Notes: a model not told the origin generated them from the letters alone. Positions 46,090 through 54,815 are shown, counted from the first letter of the stretch. The stretch is DNA of 64,000 bases from CAZXEU01 sp965207385 (GCA_965207385.1 CBDBLZ010000017.1:88822-152821); one strand, 5' to 3'. Numbers and translations are program-made.

Positions 46090-47505
46090 ATGCTTCGCCA
46101 CACCCCAGTCAATCTGCTATTCGTCTTCCTGCCAGCCGCGGCGCTCGCGCAGACCGGCGGCTGGACGTCTCTCTCCAACAGCGCGGACCTTTCCGGCTGG
46201 AATGTGCTCAACGGTAAGGCAACCTACTCTCAGGAGGACGGCACCATTGTCGGCATCACGGCGGCGGGCACACCCAACACGTTTCTGGCAACGGAAAAGT
46301 CGTACGGGGATTTCGCCCTGCGTCTTGACGTGTGGGTCGACGAGGACATCAACTCGGGCATCCAGATCCGCAGCGAAAGCAAGCCGGATTACCTGAACGG
46401 CCGAGTCCACGGGTACCAGGTCGAGATCGATCCTGGCGACCGGGCTTGGAGCGGAGGCATCTATGACGAGGCCCGAAGAGGATGGCTGTACCCGCTGTCC
46501 GTGAACGAGGCCTGCCGCGGTGCCTTCAGGCGCGGGGACTGGAATGCGTACTATATCGAAGCCGTCGGGCCGTCCATCCGCACGTGGATCAACGACGTGC
46601 CGTGCGCGGCCCTTTACGACGACATGACGCCCGCGGGGTTCATCGCGCTGCAGGTGCACAGCATCCGGGATGCTTCGCTGGCGGGGCGTCAGGTGCGCTG
46701 GCGCAACGTGGAGATCATGACAGAGGGCATTGAGCGGCGGCCCTTTGCCGACAATTACGTCGTCAACCTGGTCCCCAATACGCTCTCGCCGCAGGAGGAG
46801 GCGCAGGGCTACCGCCTGCTGTTCGACGGAGAATCCACGGCCGGTTGGCGCGGAGCCGGAAAGGAGAGCTTCCCGCAGATGGGATGGCGCGTGGAGGACG
46901 GCGTGCTCCTGGTAGAGGCCTCCGGCGGTGCCGAGGCAGCCTTCGGCGGCGATATAGTGACGGAGCAGGAGTTTGCCACATTCGATTTGAGCCTCGATTT
47001 CCGGCTAACGGAAGGTGCCAACAGCGGCATCAAGTACTTCATTACGGAGAGCTACGGCAGCGACGCCTCCGCGATTGGCCTGGAGTACCAGCTCCTGGAT
47101 GACGAAAGACACCCGGACGCCACGCAGGGAGCAGCAGGCAACCGGACGCTGGCGTCCCTGTACGATCTCATCCCGGCCGATGCCGAAAAGACCGTACGTG
47201 AGCCCGGTAACTGGAACCGGGCGCGCCTGGTAGTGCGCGGCACGCGCGTTGACGAACGCTTTGTGGGCAATCAGCTTAAGGTCCAGTCCTTTACAGGGGC
47301 GCATGTGGAGCACTGGCTCAATGATCGCAAGGTGCTCACCTACGAGCGCGGCACTCAGGCGTTTGATGCCCTGGTCGCGCGCAGCAAATACGTGATCTGG
47401 GAGGGCTTTGGCCACTGGCAAAGCGGGCACATATTGCTTCAGGATCACGGCGACGAAGTGCATTTCCGGAGCGTCAAGATCCGGCCACTGCCTGCAGGGC
47501 TGTAG
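46090..47505 (+). CDS. Secreted protein with two DUF1080 (3-keto-disaccharide hydrolase) domains
   Basis: 471 aa with a Sec signal peptide ending near ALAQ. Two jelly-roll DUF1080 domains: first about residues 22-215 (GWTSLSNSADLSGWNV, DINSGIQIRSES, GYQVEIDPGDRAWSGGIYDE, RGDWNAYYIEA), second about 240-470 (YRLLFDGESTAGWRGAG, TEGANSGIKYFITES, LEYQLLDDERHPDA, GNWNRARLVVRG). DUF1080 proteins include 3-keto-disaccharide hydrolases, acting after a glycoside 3-dehydrogenase of the Gfo/Idh/MocA type; such an oxidoreductase is encoded 1.7 kb downstream. Location and pairing support a glycan-degradation role. Confidence 0.9.
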   Translation: MLRHTPVNLLFVFLPAAALAQTGGWTSLSNSADLSGWNVLNGKATYSQEDGTIVGITAAGTPNTFLATEKSYGDFALRLDVWVDEDINSGIQIRSESKPDYLNGRVHGYQVEIDPGDRAWSGGIYDEARRGWLYPLSVNEACRGAFRRGDWNAYYIEAVGPSIRTWINDVPCAALYDDMTPAGFIALQVHSIRDASLAGRQVRWRNVEIMTEGIERRPFADNYVVNLVPNTLSPQEEAQGYRLLFDGESTAGWRGAGKESFPQMGWRVEDGVLLVEASGGAEAAFGGDIVTEQEFATFDLSLDFRLTEGANSGIKYFITESYGSDASAIGLEYQLLDDERHPDATQGAAGNRTLASLYDLIPADAEKTVREPGNWNRARLVVRGTRVDERFVGNQLKVQSFTGAHVEHWLNDRKVLTYERGTQAFDALVARSKYVIWEGFGHWQSGHILLQDHGDEVHFRSVKIRPLPAGL

Positions 47506-47593
47506 CGCCAAGGCATCTCGGAGCAGGCTGGCGCCGCCTCACTTTGCCCCGCTCGCCCTTCACGTACACATCGGGGCTGCGGCGCAAAGCCGG

Positions 47594-49009
47594 TCAGGCC
47601 GACTGCGGGTGGAATACCTGAAGGTCGGTGCTTCTGCGCGCTACTTCGCGCAGCGCTGAATCGTCCGGGATGTCGCCGAGCGCTCGTGCCTGGATGAGCA
47701 GGTTGCCCAGCGCCGTGGCTTCTGCAGGACCGGCTACCACGGGACGTCCGCAGCGATCGGCCGTCCACTGGTTGAGCAGAGCGTTTCGGGAGCCGCCTCC
47801 TACAACATGCAGGACTTCAAACCTGCTGCCCAGGAGCACCTCCAGTTCCTTCAGGATCTGGCGGTACTTTTCCGCAAGGCTCTGTAGGACGAGCCGCACC
47901 AGGCCTCCCCGGGATTCCGGAACAGCCAGGCCATGCTCCCTGCAATAGGAACGCAGCATGGAAGGCATGTCCGCCCGCTTAAGAAAGCGCGGATCCTGAA
48001 CATCTACGCATGCCGCCCTGGGCTCGGCCTCGCGTGCTTCCGCCAGGAGCTCATCGTAGCCGGCGTGCATGCCCCTTTCGCGCCAGGCCCGCTGGCATTC
48101 CTGCAGCAGCCAAAGCCCCGTCACGTTCTTGAGCAGCCGAATGGTTTCGCCAAAACCGACCTCGTTCGCAAACCCGGCAATCCGGGCGGACTCCGTCCGT
48201 ATGGGATACTTCAACTCCATTCCGACGATCGACCAGGTGCCGCTGCTGAGGAATGCCCACCGCCCGCCATCGGAATCTGCCGGCACGGCGGCGACCGCGC
48301 ATGCCGTGTCATGCGAACAGCCGGCCACTACGCGCACGGCGTCATGCTCCAGCAAGGGCCCCAGAACTGTACCGGAAGGGACCACGTCGGGCCACGTGCC
48401 CGGGTCCAGGCCATAATTCTGCATGAGTTTGCCGGCCCAGGTCCGCTGCCCCGGATCGAACAGCTGCGTCGTGCTCGCAATAGACGCTTCTGCATGCGCC
48501 TTGCCGCTGAAGCGAAAATTGAAATAGTCCGCAACAGGCAGGTGGCACGCGGTTGCCGCATGCAGTTCGGGCGTCTGCTCTTTGTCGGCGAGAACCTGGT
48601 AAAGCGTATTGTAGGGCATCGGCTGCGTACCGGTTACGCGGAACTGGTCGGCATCGGAGACCCGCTGCCGTGCCTTGTCCACCATGGCACTCGTCCTGGT
48701 GTCCCGGTAGCTGGCGCCGCGGCGGAGCGGCTGCATGGCCCCGTCAAGCGGGACGTAGTCCACGCCCCAGGAATCCACGCTCAGGCTTCTGATTGCGAAA
48801 TTCTCTTGGGCCAGAAGCCGCAGGGCTTCCTGCATGCCTCTCCAGACGGCATCCAGGTCCCAGAACAGGCGCTGTCCCTCTTCGATGATGGGCGTCTGAA
48901 AGCGGTGAACCTCGCGCAGCCTCATTCGGCTTCCATCGAACGATCCGAGAATGGCGCGCCCGTTCGAGGCACCAAGGTCAAATGCGAGGTAGTTGCGCGT
49001 ATCCGTCAC
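47594..49009 (-). CDS. rhaB: Rhamnulokinase
   Basis: 471 aa from GTG 49009; upstream codons lack family character. FGGY kinase with the rhamnulokinase pattern: NYLAFDLGASNGRAILGSFDG (phosphate loop), SVDSWGVDYVPLD, GTQPMPYNTLYQV, AGCSHDTACAVAAVP, WAFLSSGTWSIVGMEL, FANEVGFGETIRLLKNVTGLWLLQECQ and HVVGGGSRNALLNQWTADRCG. It phosphorylates L-rhamnulose in rhamnose breakdown. No rhaA or rhaD in the window. Divergent from the Gfo/Idh/MocA gene with 154 bases between starts. Rhamnose fits ulvan-like or pectic substrates. Confidence 0.92.
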   Translation of the reverse strand: MTDTRNYLAFDLGASNGRAILGSFDGSRMRLREVHRFQTPIIEEGQRLFWDLDAVWRGMQEALRLLAQENFAIRSLSVDSWGVDYVPLDGAMQPLRRGASYRDTRTSAMVDKARQRVSDADQFRVTGTQPMPYNTLYQVLADKEQTPELHAATACHLPVADYFNFRFSGKAHAEASIASTTQLFDPGQRTWAGKLMQNYGLDPGTWPDVVPSGTVLGPLLEHDAVRVVAGCSHDTACAVAAVPADSDGGRWAFLSSGTWSIVGMELKYPIRTESARIAGFANEVGFGETIRLLKNVTGLWLLQECQRAWRERGMHAGYDELLAEAREAEPRAACVDVQDPRFLKRADMPSMLRSYCREHGLAVPESRGGLVRLVLQSLAEKYRQILKELEVLLGSRFEVLHVVGGGSRNALLNQWTADRCGRPVVAGPAEATALGNLLIQARALGDIPDDSALREVARRSTDLQVFHPQSA

Positions 49010-49163
49010 TGGAAGATCCGCGGATTCATTAGGCGGCGTACGCCCGGTCCCGTGCAGCGCCCGATTTCGGCAAATGCCGGCACTGCCCGGCACACGGGCA
49101 CGGCCAATGCGTCGTACCTTGCCGAGGCGCCGCTACCGGGATTTTACGACATTTGAACTATAC

Positions 49164-50153
49164 ATGAAGAAACTTCGGTGGGGCGTGCTCTCGACCGCCC
49201 GCATTGCAAGGGAGAAGGTCATTCCTGCCATCCAGCTAAGCAGATCCGGGCGTGTCGTGGCCATTGCTTCCCGCTCAGCCGACCGCGCCAGGTCGGTCGC
49301 AAGCGCGCTGCACATAGGAGCGTCGTTCGCATCCTATGAGGCGCTGCTCGCAAGCCCGGAAGTAGACGCCGTATACATCCCGCTACCCAACCATATGCAC
49401 GTGGACTGGGCCATTCGCAGCCTTGAAGCGGGCAAGCACGTATTGTGCGAAAAACCCATCGGGCTTTCCGAATGGGATGCACAGAGGCTGCTGCGGGCCG
49501 CCATTCTGCGCCCGGATCTCGTAGTTGCGGAGGCATTCATGTACCGCTACCACCCGCAGTGGCAGAGAGTCCGGCAGATGGTAGCTGGAGGTGCTGTCGG
49601 AGCGCTGCGGACGGTGCAGACATTCTTCTCATACTACAACGTGGATCCGGCCAACATTCGAAACCGGGCAAATATCGGCGGCGGGGCGCTCATGGACATA
49701 GGGTGCTACGGCATATCCGTGTCGCGCCTTCTGTTCGGACGCGAGCCGATTCGCTCATGCGCGATTGTGCAAATGGACCCTGCCTTCTCGACCGACCGGC
49801 TAACCAGTGGCCTGTTGGATTTCGGCGAGGGGACGGCAACTTTCAGCTGCGCAACGCAGGTCCACCGCCACCAGAGTGTGCAGATACTGGGTGATGCCGG
49901 CCGGATTGAAATCGAGATACCGTTCAACGCGCCACCGGACCATGCCACGCGCATTTGGCATGAATCGGCCTCCGGACGGGATACCATCACTTTTGAGGCC
50001 GCTGACCAGTACGCACTCCAGGCAGATGCATTTGCCGGAGCCGTATTCGGCAGCCGCGGCGAGTTGCCCATACTGGAGGATGCCCTGAGCAACATGCGCG
50101 TGATCGACGCCGTAGCGGAGAGCGCGCGCCGCGCATCCTGGGTCTGGATTTAG
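49164..50153 (+). CDS. Gfo/Idh/MocA family oxidoreductase
   Basis: 329 aa from ATG 49164. Rossmann N-terminus (LRWGVLSTARIAREKVIPAI, then VVAIASRSADRA), VDAVYIPLPNHMHVDWAIRSLEAGKHVLCEKPIG with the catalytic-type EKP lysine, EAFMYRYHPQW, and GGGALMDIGCYGISVSRLL in the substrate domain. NAD(P)-dependent sugar or polyol dehydrogenase; the EAFMYRYHPQ motif is common in the D-xylose/1,5-anhydrofructose-like branch. Next to rhaB and downstream of a DUF1080 gene, suggesting sugar catabolism. The substrate is unknown. Confidence 0.88.
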   Translation: MKKLRWGVLSTARIAREKVIPAIQLSRSGRVVAIASRSADRARSVASALHIGASFASYEALLASPEVDAVYIPLPNHMHVDWAIRSLEAGKHVLCEKPIGLSEWDAQRLLRAAILRPDLVVAEAFMYRYHPQWQRVRQMVAGGAVGALRTVQTFFSYYNVDPANIRNRANIGGGALMDIGCYGISVSRLLFGREPIRSCAIVQMDPAFSTDRLTSGLLDFGEGTATFSCATQVHRHQSVQILGDAGRIEIEIPFNAPPDHATRIWHESASGRDTITFEAADQYALQADAFAGAVFGSRGELPILEDALSNMRVIDAVAESARRASWVWI

Positions 50154-50357
50154 CGTGCAATCCTGGTTGCGTCGTGGAATGGCATGGCACCCCACTCTGC
50201 TCAGCACCAAGAGAATTGCGAGCGAACTCCGTGAGACGTGGCGGGCGACAGTCGGTCCATTGTTTCGGGAAGCAGTCTACCCTATAATCTGTGCGTCCGC
50301 TTCCCCTGAGTTTCAAACAATGGATCTCGGCCACATAGTCGAGCGAGAACTACTTCG

Positions 50358-50394
50358 CGAGTCTCTGTTAGATAGAGATTAGAGTAGAGACTCG
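50358..50394. repeat. Inverted repeat at the left border of the accessory patch
   Basis: CGAGTCTCT (50358-50366) and AGAGACTCG (50386-50394) are perfect complements around a 19-base purine-rich loop. It lies in the 270-base gap after the oxidoreductase gene; a transcription terminator or a border element are both possible. Confidence 0.45.
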
Positions 50395-50425
50395 GATAGA
50401 ATTCGCCTGGCTGGGAGCTACCCTA

Positions 50426-50644
50426 TCAATTCGGGATTTTCGATTCCTGAGCGATTAATCCCAGCGGGCCTTGCTTTAGACCCTTAGCAGAGGGTTTGTT
50501 TGGCCCCAGTCTGCGACCCAAGCCATAGCCGCCTACCTTGATCCCGACATCCGCAAGTTGGCGTATCACCCGGTTACTGCGTTCGATCGCAGACTTGTCG
50601 ATGCTGCGTGAAGCATGCTGAGGACGCTCATCTTTGGTTGCCAC
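50426..50644 (-). CDS. 72-aa basic hypothetical protein downstream of the Clp-fold proteinase
   Basis: 72 aa, rich in Lys, Arg and Gly (MATKDERPQHASRS, GYGLGRRLGPNK). It begins 21 bases after the stop of the Clp-fold proteinase gene on the same strand, so they form an operon. No family recognised. It could be a substrate, adaptor or regulator of the protease; inference from linkage only. Confidence 0.55.
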   Translation of the reverse strand: MATKDERPQHASRSIDKSAIERSNRVIRQLADVGIKVGGYGLGRRLGPNKPSAKGLKQGPLGLIAQESKIPN

Positions 50645-50665
50645 AGGACTCCTCCGGTCGTAGGT

Positions 50666-51532
50666 CTAGAAGTAATCCGGCGAATGAACAAACGACGTAT
50701 GTCCGTTTCGCGCCATGTGATCAGCAAGAAAGATAAAGTAATTCCAAATTGCCTGCTTTAGTTCTGGGTTTTTGCTATAGTCCGTGATTCTAAGCTTCAG
50801 TTCATCTTGCAGCGTCTGCATATCAAGCCCACGGCCATGAGTTAGCCACCGCTCATGCTTGTTCAACTGACTTGCAATGCTGCGCGCACGCTCTTCCTTC
50901 AATTCTTCCGTGACAGGCACCTTGTTGGTCTCTGTCACTTTCCAATCCTTGAATTTGTACTTCGTCAGCCAGCGCTGGATCAAGGAAATTGACAGCTCGC
51001 GGGCATGCTGGAATTGTTCCAATTCCGCCAGGTCTAGTTTATTGAGCAGCACGATCTCTGCTGTCGAAAGAGACTCATCCTTACTTTTTTCTATTAGCTT
51101 TTCGTACTGTGACAGATACGACAGCGCCGGTATGAGGCGGTCGTCCTTGGGGAGCTGGGGATCAATGGGGCCCAGGCAGGAATGGTAATCCATCAGTATG
51201 TCATCACCCGACATCGCTAGCACAGTTCCAGCCGACATCGCTTGATCCGGAATGAGAAACTTGACCTCAGTGTAGTGCTTCCGAAACACGCGGACTATAC
51301 GCTCAACGACTTCAACAACGCCTCCGCCGGTGTGCAGGATCACGACCAGCGTGGCTCTACGGCTCTCTCGTGCCTCAACAGCAACCTTAACGCGGTACTC
51401 CAACCCGCTTTGAATGGGTGATATGATAGTGAGGCAATCTGCATTGAGCATTTGCTCTATCTCAACGAGCCGACCGTTGGCCCACTCGCGAGCGCTATCG
51501 ATTGTCGTGGGCGGTCTTGTGTGTTCGGGCAT
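50666..51532 (-). CDS. SDH-type (serine dehydrogenase proteinase) Clp-fold serine protease
   Basis: 288 aa of the ClpP/crotonase superfamily, SDH_sah branch (PF01972 type). Residues 65-72 ILHTGGGV form the oxyanion region, Ser100 in DQAMSAGTVLAMSGD is the nucleophile, and DYHSCLGPIDPQ (His117) follows as in Clp-fold proteases. The C-terminal half is helical and charged. No transmembrane segment, so cytoplasmic. Codon and base use are less GC-rich than in the neighbours, which suggests transfer. Family members are poorly characterised; some sit in mobile or defence-related regions. Confidence 0.85.
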   Translation of the reverse strand: MPEHTRPPTTIDSAREWANGRLVEIEQMLNADCLTIISPIQSGLEYRVKVAVEARESRRATLVVILHTGGGVVEVVERIVRVFRKHYTEVKFLIPDQAMSAGTVLAMSGDDILMDYHSCLGPIDPQLPKDDRLIPALSYLSQYEKLIEKSKDESLSTAEIVLLNKLDLAELEQFQHARELSISLIQRWLTKYKFKDWKVTETNKVPVTEELKEERARSIASQLNKHERWLTHGRGLDMQTLQDELKLRITDYSKNPELKQAIWNYFIFLADHMARNGHTSFVHSPDYF

Positions 51533-51605
51533 TTCAATCGGTTTCTGACCAGCTGATTCGGCGGTTTTGGACGGTCTAAGTGGCAGCTCCTACGGGAAAG
51601 ATTCC

Positions 51606-51803
51606 CTATACCAATCGATTTTCCAAAATGACGTACCGAGCGGTGTCATAGACAATAGCAGGTCCGGCAGGCTCGTCCCGCAGAATCTCGGACTCTTCGG
51701 TCGCGACCCAGTTACTCCGTACGGTGTAGGCGGCCTCTCGGTTATCAACTCCTATTCGCTGCAAATGAGGAGAAGCTCTCAAATTGACTCCAGAAAAGCC
51801 CAA
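51606..51803 (-). CDS. Doubtful small open reading frame upstream of the Clp-fold proteinase
   Basis: A 65-aa frame on the same strand, 73 bases upstream of the proteinase gene, with protein-like composition (REAAYTVRSNWVATEESEIL). No family is recognised and the start is uncertain; it may be a gene remnant. Confidence 0.2.
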   Translation of the reverse strand: MGFSGVNLRASPHLQRIGVDNREAAYTVRSNWVATEESEILRDEPAGPAIVYDTARYVILENRLV

Positions 51804-52373
51804 GCTCTGATCGGCTGATCCGGAGGGAGCGCATCCTGCAATACTTATTCACTGTACATGCTACTTATTCACTGTACATGTATATCATATTACTCCCACC
51901 AATCCTCAGAAGTTTCCGGCCGGATTCCCGCAGATTCGAATACAACGCGCATCGGCTCGCTGGTCTCTGGAATGCCGCCATATCAGGAAGAGCATAGCGA
52001 GTTCTACCAATTCCCATAATTGGCGCACTGCCAATGGCGACGGACTCGCAGAGCCTATCGCGTCAATCGGTACTCCTCGGCTGCCGCTGACGCGACCGTG
52101 GCCGGATCCGCTGCGCACTTCCGGCGGATGCTTTAGCACCAAGGCTGCACCCCTGTCCAAACCACCGTGTTTTGCGAATCCGGGCTTCGATAGCCAGTAC
52201 GCGGGCCCTCTTTTACGGATGGGCGTTCTGCTGGAAGTCTAAATTCAATCCAGCGAACGAGTTGCAAGCTGGCCCAAATTATCCCGCGAACCATGGAGAT
52301 ATCGTACTGATGGATGTACACAAGCACTTGCAATGCCCCCTCCCGATTTGTAGTGTACCTGTTTGAGGCCCCC
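51804..52373. other. Non-coding right border of the accessory patch
   Basis: About 570 bases, partly AT-rich (51840-51900), holding the 20-base tandem repeat listed separately. I see no gene. The last 60 bases should hold the promoter of the aminotransferase gene. Confidence 0.4.
51842..51880. repeat. Two tandem copies of a 19-base sequence
   Basis: TACTTATTCACTGTACATG occurs at 51842-51860 and again at 51862-51880, one base apart (period 20, two helical turns), each including the palindrome TGTACA. Spacing by two turns of DNA fits a pair of operator half-sites or a short-repeat remnant. Confidence 0.7.
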
Positions 52374-53474
52374 ATGTCACCTCCAAGCACCATGAACAGA
52401 CGTCAATGGCTCACCTCCGGCGCCGCAGCCGCTGCCGGGCTGGCCTTTCGCCCTGCCCTCTCTTTCGCGCCAAGGAGCATGAACCCTATTCGGCTCCACA
52501 GCAACGAGAATCCGTACGGCCCCTCCGCGGCGGCACGCGAAGCCGTTCTTGCTGCAATCTCGGAAGCAAACCTCTACCCCAATAGTGCCTACCCCACGCT
52601 CACCAGCTTGATCGCGGAGCGGGAAGGACTTACGCCCGAGCACGTCGTAATCGGTGCAGGCTCGCAGGAAGTGCTGCGCATGACCGCAATGGCCTTTGGT
52701 CTCGCTGGAGGTGAGGTTCTGGTCGCGCACCCCACATACGAGGGCATAGAGCGGCATGCGGCAACGATTTCAGCCTACGTCCACCGCGTACCGCTGGACG
52801 ATTACCTGCTGACCGATCTTTCCGCGATGGACCGGCGCACAACCCAGAGCGTCGGTCTGGTCTTTATCTGCAATCCCAACAACCCCACGGGCACCATTAG
52901 CTCAGGTGAATCTCTGAGCAGTTTCTGCGAGGAGGTCTCGCGCCGGTCCGTAATACTGGTGGACGAGGCATACTACGAGCTGGTAGATGACCCCGAGTAC
53001 CGTTCCATGGCCGGGATGGTGAAAGACGGACACAATGTCATCGTATCAAGAACCTTCTCGAAGGTCTACGGCCTGGCCGGATTGCGGGTCGGCTATGCGC
53101 TGGCGCGGCCGGATATAGCCCGGCGCCTGCGCCAGTATCGCAGCGCATCGTCACTGAACATACTGGGCGTGCGCGCCGCGATTGCAGCCTACCAGGACCA
53201 GGACTTCGTGGCAGAGAGTCGCGCGCGCATAAATTCGAGTAGAAGCATGACCACAGGCCGGATTCGGGAAATGGGATTCAACTGCCCCACTTCCCATGCC
53301 AACTTCATCTTCTTCCATCTTGGCAGTGACATTTCCGCGTTCCAGAGAAAGATGGAGGGCCAGGGCATTCTCGTTGGTCGGCCGTTTCCGCCTTATGTGG
53401 ACTGGTGCAGGCTATCCATTGGCACCGACGAGGAAATGCGCATATTCCTGGATGCGTTTGCCAGTAGCATGTAG
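52374..53474 (+). CDS. Tat-exported class I/II aminotransferase (histidinol-phosphate aminotransferase-like)
   Basis: 366 aa from ATG 52374 (52392 alternative). The N-terminus is a twin-arginine signal: MNRRQWLTSGAAAAAGLAF, ending near RPALSFA. The rest is a complete fold-type I PLP enzyme of the HisC type: LHSNENPYGPS, GAGSQEVLRM, HPTYEGIE, FICNPNNPTGT, VDEAYYELVD, SRTFSKVYGLAGLRVGYAL with the PLP lysine, and the final VGRPFPPY...CRLSIGT. A HisC homologue outside the cytoplasm is unusual; the true substrate is unlikely to be histidinol phosphate. The DUF4159 gene follows after 2 bases. Confidence 0.88.
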   Translation: MSPPSTMNRRQWLTSGAAAAAGLAFRPALSFAPRSMNPIRLHSNENPYGPSAAAREAVLAAISEANLYPNSAYPTLTSLIAEREGLTPEHVVIGAGSQEVLRMTAMAFGLAGGEVLVAHPTYEGIERHAATISAYVHRVPLDDYLLTDLSAMDRRTTQSVGLVFICNPNNPTGTISSGESLSSFCEEVSRRSVILVDEAYYELVDDPEYRSMAGMVKDGHNVIVSRTFSKVYGLAGLRVGYALARPDIARRLRQYRSASSLNILGVRAAIAAYQDQDFVAESRARINSSRSMTTGRIREMGFNCPTSHANFIFFHLGSDISAFQRKMEGQGILVGRPFPPYVDWCRLSIGTDEEMRIFLDAFASSM

Positions 53475-53476
53475 CC

Positions 53477-54244
53477 ATGCTAACCCCGGCTGAACCGAGC
53501 ATGAGAAGGCTTCCGGGAAGCGTATGGGCCATCGCGTTCGTTTTGCTGATGGCGTTCGGAGGCGAGCGGGACCTGGGCTTCAGGTTTGTACGCGTACAGT
53601 ACGAAAGCCACCCGGGCCTGCGCTGGAATGCCTGGGCCACGGATTATCCGACGGCAGAACTGAACTTGCATGAAGCCATTGACCGTACCACGGGACTGTA
53701 CGTTGAAGGGCCGCCGATCGTCCTGCCGCTGACCGATGACAGGATATTCGAATACCCGGTTCTGTATCTCACCGAACCTGGCTACTGGAAGACCAACGAG
53801 GAAGAAGTGACCCGGCTGCGCCGGTACCTGGACCGCGGAGGCTTCCTGATTATCGACGATTTCCACGACTATGGACGAGGGTACACCGGACCCCAGTGGA
53901 ACAACATGTACGATAATATCAAGCGCGTCTATCCCGAGTATGAACCCTTCGAGTTGACGGCATCGCATCCAATCTGGTCAATATATTATGACATCGACCC
54001 GGATGCCGCTATCTCCACCAAGAACGGAGGAGGAAGATGGCGCGGTTTCGGGATGCGCTTCGGCCCCCTGGACGACGTGTATTACGGTATCATGGATGAG
54101 ACGGGCCGCATCACTGTCGTCATCTGCTACAACCAGGACATCGGCGACGGCTGGGAGTGGCCAGGCGGCCGGGCCCTTGGCTCGGCCTCAACCGTGAGCT
54201 TTCAGATGGCGATCAACTTTATCCTGTACGCGCTAACCCACTGA
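53477..54244 (+). CDS. DUF4159 domain-containing protein
   Basis: 255 aa from ATG 53477, or 247 aa from ATG 53501, the latter giving a cleaner signal peptide (MRRLPGSVWAIAFVLLMAFGG). DUF4159 features: FRFVRVQYES, WATDYPTAELNLHEAIDRTT, PVLYLTEPGYW, LRRYLDRGGFLIIDDF, HPIWSIYYDI and the final MAINFILYALTH. Family members are periplasmic and of unknown function, often near MoxR/DUF58 clusters; here the neighbour is the Tat-tagged aminotransferase. Co-transcription is likely. Confidence 0.88.
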   Translation: MLTPAEPSMRRLPGSVWAIAFVLLMAFGGERDLGFRFVRVQYESHPGLRWNAWATDYPTAELNLHEAIDRTTGLYVEGPPIVLPLTDDRIFEYPVLYLTEPGYWKTNEEEVTRLRRYLDRGGFLIIDDFHDYGRGYTGPQWNNMYDNIKRVYPEYEPFELTASHPIWSIYYDIDPDAAISTKNGGGRWRGFGMRFGPLDDVYYGIMDETGRITVVICYNQDIGDGWEWPGGRALGSASTVSFQMAINFILYALTH

Positions 54245-54248
54245 CTGC

Positions 54249-54704
54249 TCAATCGACGAAGATCGTTATCTGCTCGGATATTACGGGCGGATCGTGGGGA
54301 ACGTGGTTGCGATCGCCTAGCAGCAACTGCAGCGTATGCGTGCCCCGGGCAAGTTCAATAACAGCTTCCGTCTGGCCCAGGCCGAAATGCACATGGTTGC
54401 TGTCGGCCGGGATGGGAAGATCTTCGGGCGGCAGCATATCTACATTCACCAGGAGATGGTGATGCCCTGTCCCGGGAAAGTCAATGCCGGCCGGTGCAAT
54501 GCCCATGACTGCCAGGCCGAATGTGACCTTGACTTCCGGACCTGAAATCCGTGCGCTGTCAGCAGGGCTGATAAAGTAAACCTGCGCTCCTTCGATGGCA
54601 GCTGCGCGTGAAAGCCCCGGCGCAAGGGCAGGCACCGGATCAGGTTCCTCCCGACAAGCTGCCAGGAGGACAACGGGAAGAAGGAGCAATATGCGAGACT
54701 TCAT
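54249..54704 (-). CDS. DUF4399 domain lipoprotein
   Basis: 151 aa. Lipobox LLAAC at about residues 13-17. The DUF4399 core reads VYFISPADSARISGPEVKVTFGLAVMGIAPAG, GHHHLLVNVDMLPP, HVHFGLGQTEAVIELARGTHTLQLLLGD; the clustered histidines suggest metal binding. Function unknown. Convergent with the DUF4159 gene. Confidence 0.87.
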   Translation of the reverse strand: MKSRILLLLPVVLLAACREEPDPVPALAPGLSRAAAIEGAQVYFISPADSARISGPEVKVTFGLAVMGIAPAGIDFPGTGHHHLLVNVDMLPPEDLPIPADSNHVHFGLGQTEAVIELARGTHTLQLLLGDRNHVPHDPPVISEQITIFVD

Positions 54705-54815
54705 GGCAGCATCCCGGGAATCGATAGTTGCTGCAATCTACGGCATATTGCGCATTGCATGCAGGTCATGGTGCGCCCTGTGCCACGTTTGGCACATTAA
54801 GGAGTATATCGCGGA

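Noticed and set aside
51567..51818. 83-aa plus-strand open frame in the accessory patch
   Set aside because: Overlaps a more protein-like minus-strand frame and shows no family; neither is strong, only the minus-strand one is listed at low confidence.
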